From NCBI GenBank assembly GCA_002989075.1, contig PSQN01000015.1, positions 1,674,001 to 1,738,000 on the forward strand: a DNA stretch of 64,000 nucleotides. Reading direction: 5' to 3'. The DNA comes from Arthonia radiata (taxonomy: Eukaryota > Ascomycota > Arthoniomycetes > Arthoniales > Arthoniaceae). Every line of letters starts with the position of its first letter. The stretch's first letter is position 1. A program made the translations under genes and the position numbers. Under the pieces are notes generated by a model that was given only the letters and a program-made list of their open reading frames with translations, was not told the DNA's origin and made no database searches. Positions 33,349-44,109 of the stretch are shown here, piece by piece.

Positions 33349-34687
33349 TCTTCGAGTTGCCTTGGAGTTTGATAGTATTGACGACAATCCGGCCCAAGCT
33401 CATGGCACTGCCAAATCGAGCTTAGCGTCATGCAAGGGGCTCCAGCCAGACGTTCGGGAGCTCATCATGATATCTTTCTCACTCATTGGACATCTGATCG
33501 TCCCCTTTGCGGTGATAGTGAAGACGAGAGCGCTGCGGGATTGTTGTGGTGCCACTGAAGATTATCGAACAGGCTCACACGACCTCAAGATAAACAAGTC
33601 GACCACAAAATGAAAAGCCGTCTTACTCGGGCCTCCTTTGGGCTGTCCAAAGCATCGCAAGCAATCTATCGGCGCATCTCAGTATCTTCGTCAGATTCAC
33701 ACGGCCATACCATCCACTTCACAGCAGTCGCTGATTCTTCAAATACCCTCTCGTAGTCTTGCCTCTCTTTTCCCGTTCATTCTTCTGTTACTGGAATGCA
33801 AGAATCTGGTCCTTCCTCTGAGTACTAACGCACATCTAACACTGGATCCCGTGACAAGCCTCGCTATTTTTTACCAAAGCTCCATGCATTCATGGCCTAA
33901 CAACATGACCACTTGGGAGAGGGTACTATTGGCGAGAGCATGTGCGCACGCCCCTCGCTTCGTCAAGACTGACAATCGTTGCCGGGTGCCCAGGAGAAGC
34001 AAATAATCGCCCGGACTCGTTTCTATGCTCCACACATTACATATCCACATCCTGTGGTGCTTGTTACGAATGGCACTCTGCAACTACAGACTCTGCCACC
34101 AGCGAATGAGAAACATCTCGGAATATTAACCATTTTTCATCAGTTCGGAGGTGCTCTGAACCATGACTGTCATTCATTCTGGTATGAGTGAATGCAGACA
34201 CCAGCAAACGGAGCTCATTCTCGAACGGGACTATGTCCACATATGGATGTGACGGCAACCTTTATCAATCCAAAAGTACTTTGCCTGATCAGGTGTTAAT
34301 TGTTGACTTCGGTATTCTGTACAGTTTGGCGTATCATGCCATTTGCTCTGTCTATGAACAACGAAACGTCCCTCCTGCGTTTACTATCAGTTTCTGGGGC
34401 TTTCTCTGAGTCACAGTGCAATCAAGTGGCCAGAACGTCCAGCGTTTGCATCCATGGTCTGCGGTCGTTGCAAACAATGCTGGAAAAGAACTCGGACCTT
34501 CGAATACTACCAAGCTTACACCTTCCTTCATCGTCCACAACGCCATAGTCAAGACCGTCACACTGTCTCATTAGCCATCGACCTTACCTGCAACGCCAGC
34601 GGCGTCGTTACTGCGAAGTTTCTCTGCAGACAACAAGCTTGCTACGCCTGCCGTCCAGCCAATACTCGCAGCACCAGCATCGGAAAC
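33349..34687. other. Region without a supported gene, upstream of array A
   Basis: About 1.3 kb of AT-richer sequence. Only short frames. It includes the 5' leader of the first array A gene. Confidence 0.45.
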
Positions 34688-34882
34688 ATGTGCTCCCACG
34701 AGCAATACAGATGTCCCGTATGCCGTCGGATTACCTATGGACCGACATGGCTTCTGTGCCGCCAGGCTCGCGAATCTGGACACAAATGCAATATCCCTCT
34801 CAGGACGTTTCTGGAAGACGACGAATGCCCCTTTGCTGACTGCCCGAGCAAGCAAACTAATCCAGGCAGTGGAGGACAATAG
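34688..34882 (+). CDS. Array A cysteine-rich mini-protein 1
   Basis: 64 aa, single exon as read, starting MCSHEQYRC. Cysteines follow the array A pattern C2-x6-C9-x2-C12, then single cysteines after about 11 and 9 residues, and a final pair C-x4-C (DDECPFADCP). No signal peptide. The second residue is always Cys in this family. The CPVC pair and the ordered spacing suggest a metal-binding or disulfide-stabilised knuckle. It is highly similar at DNA level to 35185-35388, which has lost its start. The tail PSKQTNPGSGG is flexible. Function unknown. Confidence 0.75.
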   Translation: MCSHEQYRCPVCRRITYGPTWLLCRQARESGHKCNIPLRTFLEDDECPFADCPSKQTNPGSGGQ

Positions 34883-35184
34883 TGTCACGGGACTATTGTG
34901 TACAAAGTGGCCGATGATTCCATGCCATTCCTGAATACCTACTGGCAATGCTGGTTAGTACAGTGCTCCCTCCAATGTGACAGCCAGCGAGCCAAATGCT
35001 GACCGAGTCGCCACTCAGTGTTTGGATGTGCCGCTAAAGTCTTTTACAAACGCTCCGCAGGAAGATCATGCGCTTCTTGCTGCTCTACTTCCTCTTTCTT
35101 TCGTACCTCGAGTGCCAACGTCGATACCACCATTGTCCGGTCGCCTACTCCTAAATCAATCATCACTAGATACAGGCCATCACC

Positions 35185-35388
35185 ATATGCTCCCACGAAC
35201 GATATAGATGTCCCACCTACAATCGCATAGCGTACGGGCCCACGTGGTTTTGGTGCCGCAAGGCTAGAAAGAGACACTATACCTGTCACGTTGATCTCAA
35301 TACCTATTGGGACAAGGATGAATGCCGATTTGACGATTGCTCGACCAATACTACGAGGGTGGAAGATGTTGATACCATTGGGCCATGA
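35185..35388 (+). pseudogene. Array A copy with lost start codon
   Basis: Reads in one open frame of 67 codons plus stop and aligns throughout with the gene at 34688: CSHERYRCP, YGPTW, CRKAR, then CRFDDC near the end. Where the ATG should be, the sequence is ATA (35185-35187), and the second cysteine of the first C-x2-C pair is Tyr (CPTY). The next ATG in the DNA is out of frame. It is either a recent pseudogene or uses a non-AUG start. Absence of internal stops points to a recent loss. Confidence 0.7.
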
Positions 35389-36127
35389 CTAAGACGATCA
35401 CCGATTTGTTGTCGACAATACGTTCTGACGACGAGCGCCTTTGGACAAAATGTTCAGTAATGGTTTATTCCTCAACTCGCCGAGGCGCCCGAGGTACCCA
35501 AATGCACCAGGATGCTCAGCAGTAGCCCTATGTTCCACTGTTCCACACGGCGCACAGTTTAGCGATGGGCGGCAATGCCAGCATGCCTGCTTACAGTTTC
35601 GCTGCTCTGCACGGCTCGCCAAGGATATTTGCGCAAGGCAACGTTGATAATGAGTTCTCCCTCAACGCTCGTCTGAACTATCGACCTTTTCAAGCGTTCA
35701 CCCTCCGCAACTCGGTATCTCTATCACCAAGCTCTCCTATACAACCGCAACAATCGATGGTCTAGATGGAAGCGAACTACAAGGGACAAGATTTCAACAT
35801 CGACCTCAAGGCCATGAACAAAGCTCGAGCTTGACTGGCATCCTAGTCGGCAGCTACCTGCAGAGCGTGACGCCCATGCTTGCGCTAGGTCTCGAGACGA
35901 TGTGCTCAAGACGCTGCATCTCTAATAAATACGCGTCTCAAATTTACGACGTGAAAACTCCAGTGGAGCTTGTGTAGCCTAGATCCCACTGCCCTCACCT
36001 TCTCTTGATCCTTACCTTTATCTTGCTTGCTTCTCCCCCACCATTATCTCCAAGCCTTTTCGCTCTCCAACCTGTCCTCCAAAATTTCGTCACGCAACTC
36101 AGACACCCGAATCAGACAAAGTATCAC
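35389..36127. other. Spacer in array A
   Basis: About 740 bp. A 25-codon frame at about 35898 starts MCSRRC but lacks the rest of the family pattern. No supported gene. Confidence 0.45.
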
Positions 36128-36241
36128 CATCATCAGTGACAGTCACCAACCCATCATCAGAAACAATCATCAACTCATCATCAGTGACAGTCACCAACCC
36201 ATCATCAGAAACAATCATCAACTCATCATCAGACACAGTCA
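36128..36241. repeat. 48 bp tandem repeat in the 5' leader of an array A gene
   Basis: Two full copies and part of a third of a 48-base unit, itself made of two related 24-base halves that each begin CATCATCAG. It ends about 50 bases before the ATG at 36294, so it probably lies in the transcribed leader. Confidence 0.85.
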
Positions 36242-36293
36242 AAAAGCCACCATCATCACCAACAAACAATTCATCACCATACCCGCATCGATC

Positions 36294-36524
36294 ATGTGTC
36301 TCTACGTTCAATTCCAGTGCACTACCTGCCGTCGCATCACCTGCGGACCGCACACCCTCAAGTGTCACGAAGCCTTGAGAACTGGCATGGGATGCGTCGT
36401 CAGTTTAAAGACGTGGACCGAGGTTTCAGGCTGGGGATGTCCTGGGGCGAACTGTCCGACGAATACGTCTGGCGCTGGGGCGGGCGGTGTTGATGGTGGT
36501 GTCGTGAATGGTAGCTACGCTTGA
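36294..36524 (+). CDS. Array A cysteine-rich mini-protein 2
   Basis: 76 aa starting MCLYVQFQCTTC. It keeps CRRIT and GP found in copy 1, then LKCHEAL, GMGC, and a final C-x4-C (GWGCPGANCP). The last 20 residues are Gly/Val/Asn-rich. An extra cysteine (RRITCGP) is present. No signal peptide. A 48 bp tandem repeat lies directly upstream. Confidence 0.72.
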   Translation: MCLYVQFQCTTCRRITCGPHTLKCHEALRTGMGCVVSLKTWTEVSGWGCPGANCPTNTSGAGAGGVDGGVVNGSYA

Positions 36525-37087
36525 TCAAGCTCGCGAGGTGGCAATGTTCACAGGATGTTGTGGTCAGAGCGAGCATCGGCCAGGCAATGTTGCAAGCAAG
36601 TATGTGTGTTGCGTTCGAACAACAATGGCAAATGACGTTTTTTGTTTCCCCAGGCAATCTCCGCCGCTTCCCAAGACTGCATCTGCGATTTCAAAAGGCC
36701 CGATTACGACTCGCAGTTCGTAAAGAGGAAGGTACACGCGCCAACGCGAGAGGTAAACGCGAACGCTGCGTGGCGCCGTTGCTTTCACCTTCCACCTGCT
36801 CCCTCGCGCTACTTCAAACGGCTTTCTTAGCGTGGTTGGACGTAGACATATAACGACCTGCATCTCTCGTGTTGTTCCCTCTTCATCATTCTCAACATTC
36901 GCAACTTCGACTGCATCAAGCAACTTCACCGTAACTGCGACTTACCCAACTCACACTGACCCAGACTGCGGCTTTCACAAAACCCAAGCAACTAACCGCT
37001 GGTGTCTACGACGATCCCTTTACATCAACACTTCCGACCTCCAATACATCGTTAATATCAATAACAACCCCACCATCCCACACCAAA

Positions 37088-37312
37088 ATGTGCAAACTCA
37101 TCCAAGCCCGCTGCGGTTCCTGCTGGCACCCTTCCAACAACGAGCGCTGGGTGTACTGCAAGCACTCCCACAAGACTGGATATAAATGCGAAGGAGTTGA
37201 ACCCGAGACGAAGTGGGATCCAGAAGAGGCCTTCTGCCAGTACGAGTACTGCAAGAAGAACGACCCCAAGGGCGGAAAGGGGTATACGGAGCCAAAGTTG
37301 AGCGACAAATGA
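37088..37312 (+). CDS. Array A cysteine-rich mini-protein 3
   Basis: 74 aa starting MCKLIQARCGSCW. Cysteines at C2, C9 and C12, then WVYC, GYKC, and final C-x4-C (FCQYEYC). The C-terminal tail is Lys/Gly/Pro-rich. It shares with copy 2 the I/V-Q before the second cysteine and an aromatic residue before the fourth. Same strand and spacing (600-800 bp) as its neighbours. Confidence 0.72.
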   Translation: MCKLIQARCGSCWHPSNNERWVYCKHSHKTGYKCEGVEPETKWDPEEAFCQYEYCKKNDPKGGKGYTEPKLSDK

Positions 37313-37975
37313 TGGTGATAGTCGAGCATGAAATCTGAGGGCGGCTGTAGTAGTCGGGCGGCATTGTAGTGCAACGATTTGGGAGGTCCAAGAGTGGCTC
37401 TTCTTGGATGCCGTGGAACTGATGGTGGTGGTGGAGATTTGACAGCGTATATCAACATCATTGTATTAGCTGAGTGAATGCGATCGTCACAGCGTTTCCG
37501 CTTTCTCTCTGCACACATATCAGCTCCCGAACAATCCTTAGCCATCGCGTAATAATGCCTAGTCAGTCATAGAAATGAGCCTGAACGACACTCATTTGCG
37601 CTTTCTCGCCACGCACCATCCATTCGCATCTCCCTCCAACATACAAAACACCATGCCCTGACATCTTCCAAAGCAAACGGGCGAGCCAATCTTCCAACGA
37701 CGTCTCGCCACTTCCAACCCTACATACCCTTCGCTCCTACCTCCGCAACTCCAAGATCCTCGCAATTTCCTTCGACAACTCGCGACTCCTTCTGACAACT
37801 CCAGAATCCTCGCACTTCCTCCGCCAATTCACACTATCTCCCACCTTCTCGCTCTCCACCAACACCACTCAACCACCACCCAACTACCAAACCCACCCCC
37901 AACAACACCCTCTTGGACCCAGACATCATCTCTCGACACCTTCCCCCAATCAGAACTCACAAACTCCAAAGCAGA

Positions 37976-38152
37976 ATGTGCAACTACATCCAAATCGTCT
38001 GCGCCGACTGCAACCACATCATCCTCGGGCCGCTGTTCTCCGAGTGCGACAAAGCGCGCGACTCGCACCGCGTGTGTGTCGTCAAGCTTGAGGTCACGAG
38101 GGACTCTGTTGCGTGTACGCGGGGTGAGTGTCCGTCGAATCGGAAGGAGTAG
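37976..38152 (+). CDS. Array A cysteine-rich mini-protein 4
   Basis: 58 aa starting MCNYIQIVCADC. The pattern continues with GPLFSEC, HRVC and final C-x4-C (ACTRGECP). This is the shortest array A member and ends a few residues after the last cysteine, which sets the minimal domain at about 55 residues. No signal peptide or membrane segment. Confidence 0.7.
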   Translation: MCNYIQIVCADCNHIILGPLFSECDKARDSHRVCVVKLEVTRDSVACTRGECPSNRKE

Positions 38153-38600
38153 GGACTGGTGTTCAATTCCTGGTGGAGAATGGTTGTGTGGTGGAGTGAT
38201 GTGGTCGGTATTGAGAGCGCGATGGATGCTGAAGACGAGAGGAGTCGGTACGGAGAGTAGCCGAAACGAGTGTTAATGTCTGCTCTGCAATGGCCGTTGT
38301 CGAGTGAATAGCATTCGCCACGCGGCGTTTGACTTTGTTTAGCGTTCGTTGCGACCGCTTATGAAAGACCTGCGCACCTGCTATGCAACCTTCTCCACGC
38401 GTATCTGCCTGTCTTCTTCTTGCACCATATCGAACATCATCGAGCCTAGGTCAATACCCAAAAGCTTCCGGAAACTTACACCATCCATTAACCCTAGCAC
38501 CATCAAGCTCTCGAATACTTACACAACACATCCTTTTACCCACTATCACATTGACCCATCGACCCCAGACACTAGTCTGGACCTCGTCAACAATCAACCT

Positions 38601-38642
38601 CTACAACAATTAGCCTCTACAACAATTAGCCTCTACGACAAT
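38601..38642. repeat. 16 bp tandem repeat before an array A start codon
   Basis: Two full copies and a partial third of CTACAACAATTAGCCT, ending directly at the ATG at 38644. Probably in the mRNA leader. Confidence 0.75.
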
Positions 38643-38643
38643 A

Positions 38644-38829
38644 ATGTGCGAGATGCTCCGAGTCGTCTGCGGCACCTGTACCTACGTGATCGAACCAACG
38701 TGGACCGTCACGTGCGAGGCAGGCGAGAAGAGTGGCTGGATCTGTAGGCACACGCGATTGGAAGTGCTTCATCGAGATGATCTATGTCCCAGTTCTAGGT
38801 GCTCGCTAAAAGAGGGTGGTGCTCGCTGA
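38644..38829 (+). CDS. Array A cysteine-rich mini-protein 5
   Basis: 61 aa starting MCEMLRVVCGTC. The pattern continues with WTVTC, GWIC and final C-x4-C (DLCPSSRC). Its last codons lie in a 20 bp tandem repeat that supplies the stop codon, so copy number of the repeat changes the C-terminus. Confidence 0.7.
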   Translation: MCEMLRVVCGTCTYVIEPTWTVTCEAGEKSGWICRHTRLEVLHRDDLCPSSRCSLKEGGAR

Positions 38830-38857
38830 AAAAGGTTGGTGCTCGCTGAAAAAGGGT
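38798..38857. repeat. 20 bp tandem repeat overlapping a stop codon
   Basis: Three copies of a 20-base unit starting GGTGCTCGCT. Because 20 is not a multiple of three, the first copy is read as coding sequence and the second, in another frame, provides the TGA that ends the array A gene. Confidence 0.85.
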
Positions 38858-39236
38858 GTTGCATGAGAGTGATCGATGGGCGTGGAGATGCTGCCAATTG
38901 CAAGGAGCGATTGTATCTGGGCGTGGTTGCCGATGAATGGACTGAGCACAGCCAATGTGTGCCGCAGTCATGACGGATGTTGTAGGTTGTCCTACTTACA
39001 AAGTCAATTAGCTAGCGTCGTGAGCGGATATCGCAGAAGAGGGTCAGGCGTTATGGAGTCAGCAATCCGTAACGCAAGATTTCAATCTATTCGCTCCGAG
39101 TCGGCACACTCATCAGTCTCGTGATACGTAGACAAACCCGGCCGCAGCCAAAGAGTGGATACACTGTCTGTCTATGACGTCGACCTCACCATGCAGACCC
39201 ATCAACGCCTTCGCAATGCAACGACGCAGCTTATCA
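38858..39236. other. Convergent intergenic region
   Basis: About 380 bp between array A and the 3' end of the J-protein gene. No supported gene. Confidence 0.5.
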
Positions 39237-41200
39237 TCATGAAGCGGTAGAGGTCTTGTCCTTCCCGCCACGGAACGCGAAGTGCTTCTTGCCGTTCCCA
39301 TTCCCGGCCTCGCCATCCTGCTGTTGCTGATGGTGGTGATGGTGCTTCTTCTTGTCCGTTTCCTGTTCTTTCTTCTTCGCCGCGTCCGCCATCAACTGCT
39401 CGAACACCATGTTCTCGTTCTCCTCTTCGTTCGTGCGCTGCGCGTCCTTCATGAGCGCGCCCATGATCACCAGCGCCTGTGCGCGCTCCGTCCGCTTATG
39501 CTTCGACACAGTCTTGTCCTCGATGACTTGATCGCAGACTTCACGGAGCACGCCCTGGATCTCGAACTTGCTTCCGCGCCACGCCGCCGCGAGGATTTTG
39601 CCCGTGACTCGTCGCTCAAGGTCTGCGCGGCGCTCGTCCGTCCACGCCTCGCCGCCTTGCTCTTCGGCTTTTGCCATCTCCTCCATACTGACCTGAGCGT
39701 CCATGGCGCTGGAGATGGTGCCCCAGACGTCCTTGACCATCGTGCCCTTCTCCTTCATTCGCCCAAAGAAGCCGCCGATGCCGAAGGTGTGCTGGCTCTT
39801 GAGGTGATTGGCGCCTCTGCTGGAGTATACGTACCCGATAGCGTGGAGGATCTCGATACCGAAGCTCTCCATCTTCAGGTTCTCGATCTCGAGCTTCGTC
39901 TTCTCCCTGAAGGCTTCGGTTTGCTGCTTGTCCTTGTCGGTTTCGGTCCAGACGGATATGCGGTTAATGAGCTTGTTAGCGAGGGTATCGACGCGCTCCT
40001 TACGAATTCGTGCACGCTCTTGCTCATAGCGAGCGAGCTCTTCGCGCTGCTCTTTTGTTAGACCCTTCTTCTTTTCTTTGGCGCGCAGATCCTTCTCGGC
40101 TTGGCTAACGCCGGCAGCATTGTCGCGCGCCTGCTTCTCTGACTCTGATGCGTCCATGATGGCGGGACGTGTCGGTACGCCTGTTGGTCGCTCTTGTGAG
40201 TACGGGTTGTATGCGGGCGGTGCATCGGTCGTGGAGTGTGCTGGTCGCTCAGTCTTCTCTGGCGGCGCTTCTTTGGCATGCGCAGTGTCGTAGGAGGGTG
40301 GCGCTTCAGCAGCAGTAGATGAAACGCCAGCGGGAATGCCAGTATCGGCAGCAGTAGTTGAAGCGCCGGCGGGAATACCAGTATCCGCAGCTGCACTGGG
40401 TATCTTCACGTCCGATGGCACGCTCGTGCTTGTAGCGGCTCCGGTAGCAGTCAAGCCAGCCGCGGTACTGCTAGGACTCGTGCCAGGCGGCGGGGTCGTT
40501 GTGTGTGAGTCGCCAGCGGCTGCGGCACCACCGAGGTGTCCTTGGCCACCCTTCTTCACATCGACCTCCGCAGCAGCCTTCTTCTCGACATCCTCTTGCT
40601 CGTTGTCGAACTTCTCCGACATCTCCATCGACTTCGTGAGGTCTTTCATGAGCGAGATCTCGCCAATCCTATCCGCATCGTCAGCGAAACGCCTCGACGG
40701 TGATTCGGCGGACGGATGACGGCTGACCAGTCTGTAAATGCCTCGCCACCGAATATCATGCCGAAGAACTCAGAGGGGTCCTCTGGAACCATCATGTTAG
40801 CACCTTGCAATGACCGCCAGTCGGGTCTGCGGAGCGCGTACCGAAGCCACTGCTGGGAATCGCCTGCTCTTTGCCATCCCTGTCGTATGCTGCTCGTAGC
40901 TGAGGGTTACTGAGCACTTGGTATGCTTCGCCAACCTTGTGGAATTTGGTCAGCATGTGCGCCTTCTACGTGTGCGATGCAAGGAGAGGAGCTCACAGCT
41001 TGGAACTTCTGATGCGCTGTTTCATCACCAGGGTTCTTGTCTACAATGACAGTCAGCCAGCTGAACTAGTTGAGCTCTCAACGGTGCCATGTACCGGGGT
41101 GCAACTTGATAGCCTGCTTTCGGTAGGCCTTCTTGATCTCAAGCTCCGTGGCTTCAGGCGATACGCCGAGGGCGTCGTAGAACTCGGTCTCTTTGACCAT
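39237..41200 (-). CDS. J-domain co-chaperone, Caj1/Djp1 type
   Basis: Type II Hsp40 that stimulates Hsp70 ATPase; yeast relatives Caj1 and Djp1 act at membranes and in peroxisomal import. Five exons (41200-41095, 41040-40997, 40935-40842, 40782-40728, 40668-39237; introns 54, 61, 59 and 59 bp) give 576 aa. Seen: J-domain at residues 1-70 with [11 protein letters not shown] and HPD at 34-36 split by intron 1, then [21 protein letters not shown] low-complexity Ala/Pro/Thr linker with a twice-repeated ADTGIPAG unit follows. The C-terminal DnaJ-X domain includes [12 protein letters not shown] and [19 protein letters not shown]. The tail is His/Gln-rich. An open frame antisense to it is a shadow. 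Confidence 0.93.
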
Positions 41201-41836
41201 TGCCGATGCGTGTAGTATGCTCTAGGTTGATAGGTTTGAGGAAAGAGACAGAGGAAGTTTCAGCGGGAAGATCCTTCGAAAAGAAGACAGTTGACCGGTA
41301 GTCTTCGGGAGAAGTGATGCGCGTAAGCTCCGGGGCGCAATTTGCATGTGAGTGACGTGGTGGCACGCGTTTCACGATTTAAGCGAACTCTATGCCCCTA
41401 CCTGTTTATTCAGCAAAGTTCTAAAATGCAGATGGAATACAATGAAGAGGTTGCAACCAGTATCGCTATACGCGTGGTGCGAGTTTGGAAATGCTACATA
41501 TCCAGCGCCTGCTCCGTATCACTTCAATGCACCTCATGCTTGCTTGCTGCATACGCCGATATGCCGGGTGTCCCAATGTTGGCTTCACCCTCCAGCTCAA
41601 TCCATTCATGTTCTTCTGTGTACCTCTTCTCTAGCGTTCGCTGTCTCAAAGAGAACAGGCGAGTCTATTGCTTGTGGAAACGAGGGTACCAAGGTCTGAA
41701 CATCATGCGAGCGGCTGGCCTTGCGGATGAAAAAGCCATACTGCCGTGACACCTGTTGGGGTTAATACCATGCCTCATAGTCTCATGCTTCGAGTGTCAC
41801 TGCTATTGCAGTACTGCGCTCCAGTCCTCCCATTCA
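41201..41836. other. Intergenic region
   Basis: About 640 bp between the J-protein start and the eIF4E stop, both on the minus strand. No supported gene. Confidence 0.5.
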
Positions 41837-42719
41837 TCAGACCGCGAGTCTGGCGCGGGCACGTGAGCTACCAGAATGTGAAGCCTCGGTATGGCCTGTG
41901 AACTCCACCTGCTCAACCTCCCTAAGCTTGAGAGCCTCCTTGAACTTGCGCCCAATGCGGGTGAGTACGTCCTTGCCCTGCTCCTGGCTGCGACCTTTGC
42001 CCCCTGCCACGTTGCCGTCTCCGCCGCTAGGTGTCGGCTTGCCCGTAGTCTTGGTCCAGAGGCCGATACGGTAGAACGTCTTGCGCACGTTGACAACAAC
42101 GCCCATGACTTCGCCGTCATTGTCGTCTTCGATGGTCTCGCCGATCGCCGCAAGCATGACATGCAGCCACAGGTCGTCGATGGGAACGCCCTTGCGCTCC
42201 TTTGTGGTGTACGCCCACTTGCCTCCATGCTTGTTCTGAGGGTCCTCCCACTCGGGCCGCACGCCCTTTTTGAAGAGATGATAGTCGGCCTTGACGGGAA
42301 GCTCAGACGTTGGCGTAATGTTATTCTATATTAGGTCAGCATGCGGAACCTCGTTTTGTGGTATAAAAATTTAGCGTACGTAGACGCCCCAGAACTCTTC
42401 CACTGAATCGAAGGTAATGACCTCTTTCAAAAGATCATTCCAATTGTCACCCTGTAGGACATTAGTGCCGAGGTTGTTGCTCTGAAAGGCTTCAGCGCAC
42501 CTTGCCACTTGGTGGCTTCGTAAACCAGAGAGTCCAGGTGTTTGCAAGAGGATGCTTGACGTTGAAATTGTCGGCATCATGGAAGACAGTGACAGCCTCG
42601 CCGTTTTGGTGGGATGATCCCTGCTCCGTCGCCATGCCGTTCTCAGCGTCGCCGTTTGGAGAGATGGGAATGGTGTCGAGAGGTACCGGAGAGGCTGGTA
42701 CCGGAGCCGCGGTCGCCAT
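41837..42719 (-). CDS. Translation initiation factor eIF4E
   Basis: Binds the 7-methylguanosine mRNA cap and eIF4G in the cytoplasm. Three exons (42719-42501, 42451-42380, 42325-41837; introns 49 and 54 bp) give 259 aa. Seen: a disordered Pro/Ala-rich start, HPLANTWTLWFTKP (first cap tryptophan region), DSVEEFWGVYNNI, PEWEDPQNKHGGKW (second cap Trp with the acidic pair WED), LWLHVMLAAIGE and the C-terminal GHTEASHSGSSRARARL, close to yeast and Aspergillus eIF4E. The codon upstream of the chosen ATG in the same frame is TTG, so 42719 is the start. Confidence 0.96.
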
Positions 42720-43451
42720 GCTGGGGGTTGAGGCGATGTTCAACAGAGGTGTTGGGGGTTAGGTGTGGTGGTGAGATCGAAGAAGAGAAACGGGGAAGGA
42801 CGGAGAGTGAGAAGTGAGTAGCTTTGACTTGATTGCGCAAGAGCGGTAGGCTGGCAAGAACGTCGGTCTATACTTCTGCGCTAGGGTTTGCGCCTTTCGA
42901 GCAGGCGCTTCTGCTGTCTTGAGTTGAGGGAGCTCCGATGACTGCTTTGCGCGCCCGATAAGCCGTGTATTGATTGTTACAGGGTGAGTGCTTCAGTTAG
43001 ATGTTGAGGCAATCACTAATAGTTCCTTCACCTGCATAATTTTAGTATGGCAAGAGGCAGGGTCACCGTAAAGTCCGTGCTTATTTCCGTATTTTGGAAA
43101 CATTGAGGGTTGGGCCCCTTCGTGCTTGAGAACAGCAAAGAGACCTGGCTGGCGGTTGCTATTTCGATATTGCAATGACATCCTACTCGGACCGATGTCT
43201 AGCAGCATACGCATCTACAGTCTGAACGCAGTAACACCTAGTCTGCTCATGCTGCAGTACTCGACATGTCGAGCCACCGAGCAGTGCATCGATTGTGTGT
43301 CGTTGAATGCCGAATTGCTGGCTGAAACAATGCCCTTATACACGACAGAAAGTCACGAACTTGACAGCATTCCCAGAGCTGATCCCGAAGCCGCGCTAGC
43401 AAATCGGTCACGCAACTTCTGAATTGATGTCCCCGCGCCCCCACGCCACGG
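42720..43451. other. Intergenic region
   Basis: About 730 bp holding the eIF4E promoter and the 3' region of the next gene. No supported gene. Confidence 0.5.
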
Positions 43452-44109
43452 TCATCTCCAGTGGCGATCACCATCACCTATGTCCGATTTCCCGCAAAGC
43501 TTGGCCAACATCTTTACAAGTCCAGGCCGTCGTCTTCTTGCGGCCGGAATACTGTAGAGCTCAGCATGCGCCGCGTACTCTCGAAGATCGATCTTGACTT
43601 GGAAGTTATAGCCGGTCGTGGCGAAGTTGGCCGTCACTGGATTCCAGAAGCTCAACCTTAGCCCGTTCCCATTGATGGTCTGTGTCGTTTCGGTCATATT
43701 TTCGTACAGGTTAACACGGCTGTCAAGCTATGTAAGCATCGTGTCTCATTGCAAGCACACTGTCTCCGGATGAGGAGACACGGCTGTGTTACACTTACCG
43801 TATCGTGCACATCCTAGGCTCGCCGAATGGGGTGTTGTGTAAGATCGTGTCGCGTTCGCGCGACCAGTCACCATTGGGCGCGGCTTGCTGGATAGTGCGC
43901 TGAATGATCTCTTGAATTTCCGTGTACGGTCTGCTATTGAACATCTCTCTGACTCTCCTGCTGGCTGTTCTGTTGCCCCCATATGCTTCTATCAGATCAC
44001 CATTGCGAGCAAAGAAGTCATAGAGGTCCCTGTAGCACCTCGGATCAATGGCGATGTTAGTGAATCCATCAATGGCCAATCTCATCATATTGAACTCTTG
44101 TTTTCGCAT
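43452..44109 (-). CDS. Unknown protein, two exons
   Basis: Exons 44109-43799 and 43719-43452 joined across a 79 bp intron (43720-43798) beginning GTAAGT and ending TTGACAG give 192 aa. The splice keeps one frame (CTIR/RVNLYENMT). The N-terminal half looks helical (MRLAIDGFTNIAI, DLYDFFARNGDLIEAYGG, EIQEIIQRTIQQ). The second half has beta-type stretches (GLRLSFWNPV, YNFQVKIDL). I recognise no domain; its look is that of a small fungal orphan protein. No signal peptide. Confidence 0.55.

Noticed and set aside
33935-33970. Short frame starting MCARP as a further array member
   Set aside because: It stops after ten codons and has no second cysteine.
36128-36241. CRISPR-like array of regular repeats
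   Set aside because: Units are directly adjacent without unique spacers; the genome is fungal and this is a simple tandem repeat.
39282-40061. Long plus-strand open frame of 259 codons
   Set aside because: It lies antisense to the J-protein gene, is Leu/Arg-rich as expected from codon complement, and has no motif.
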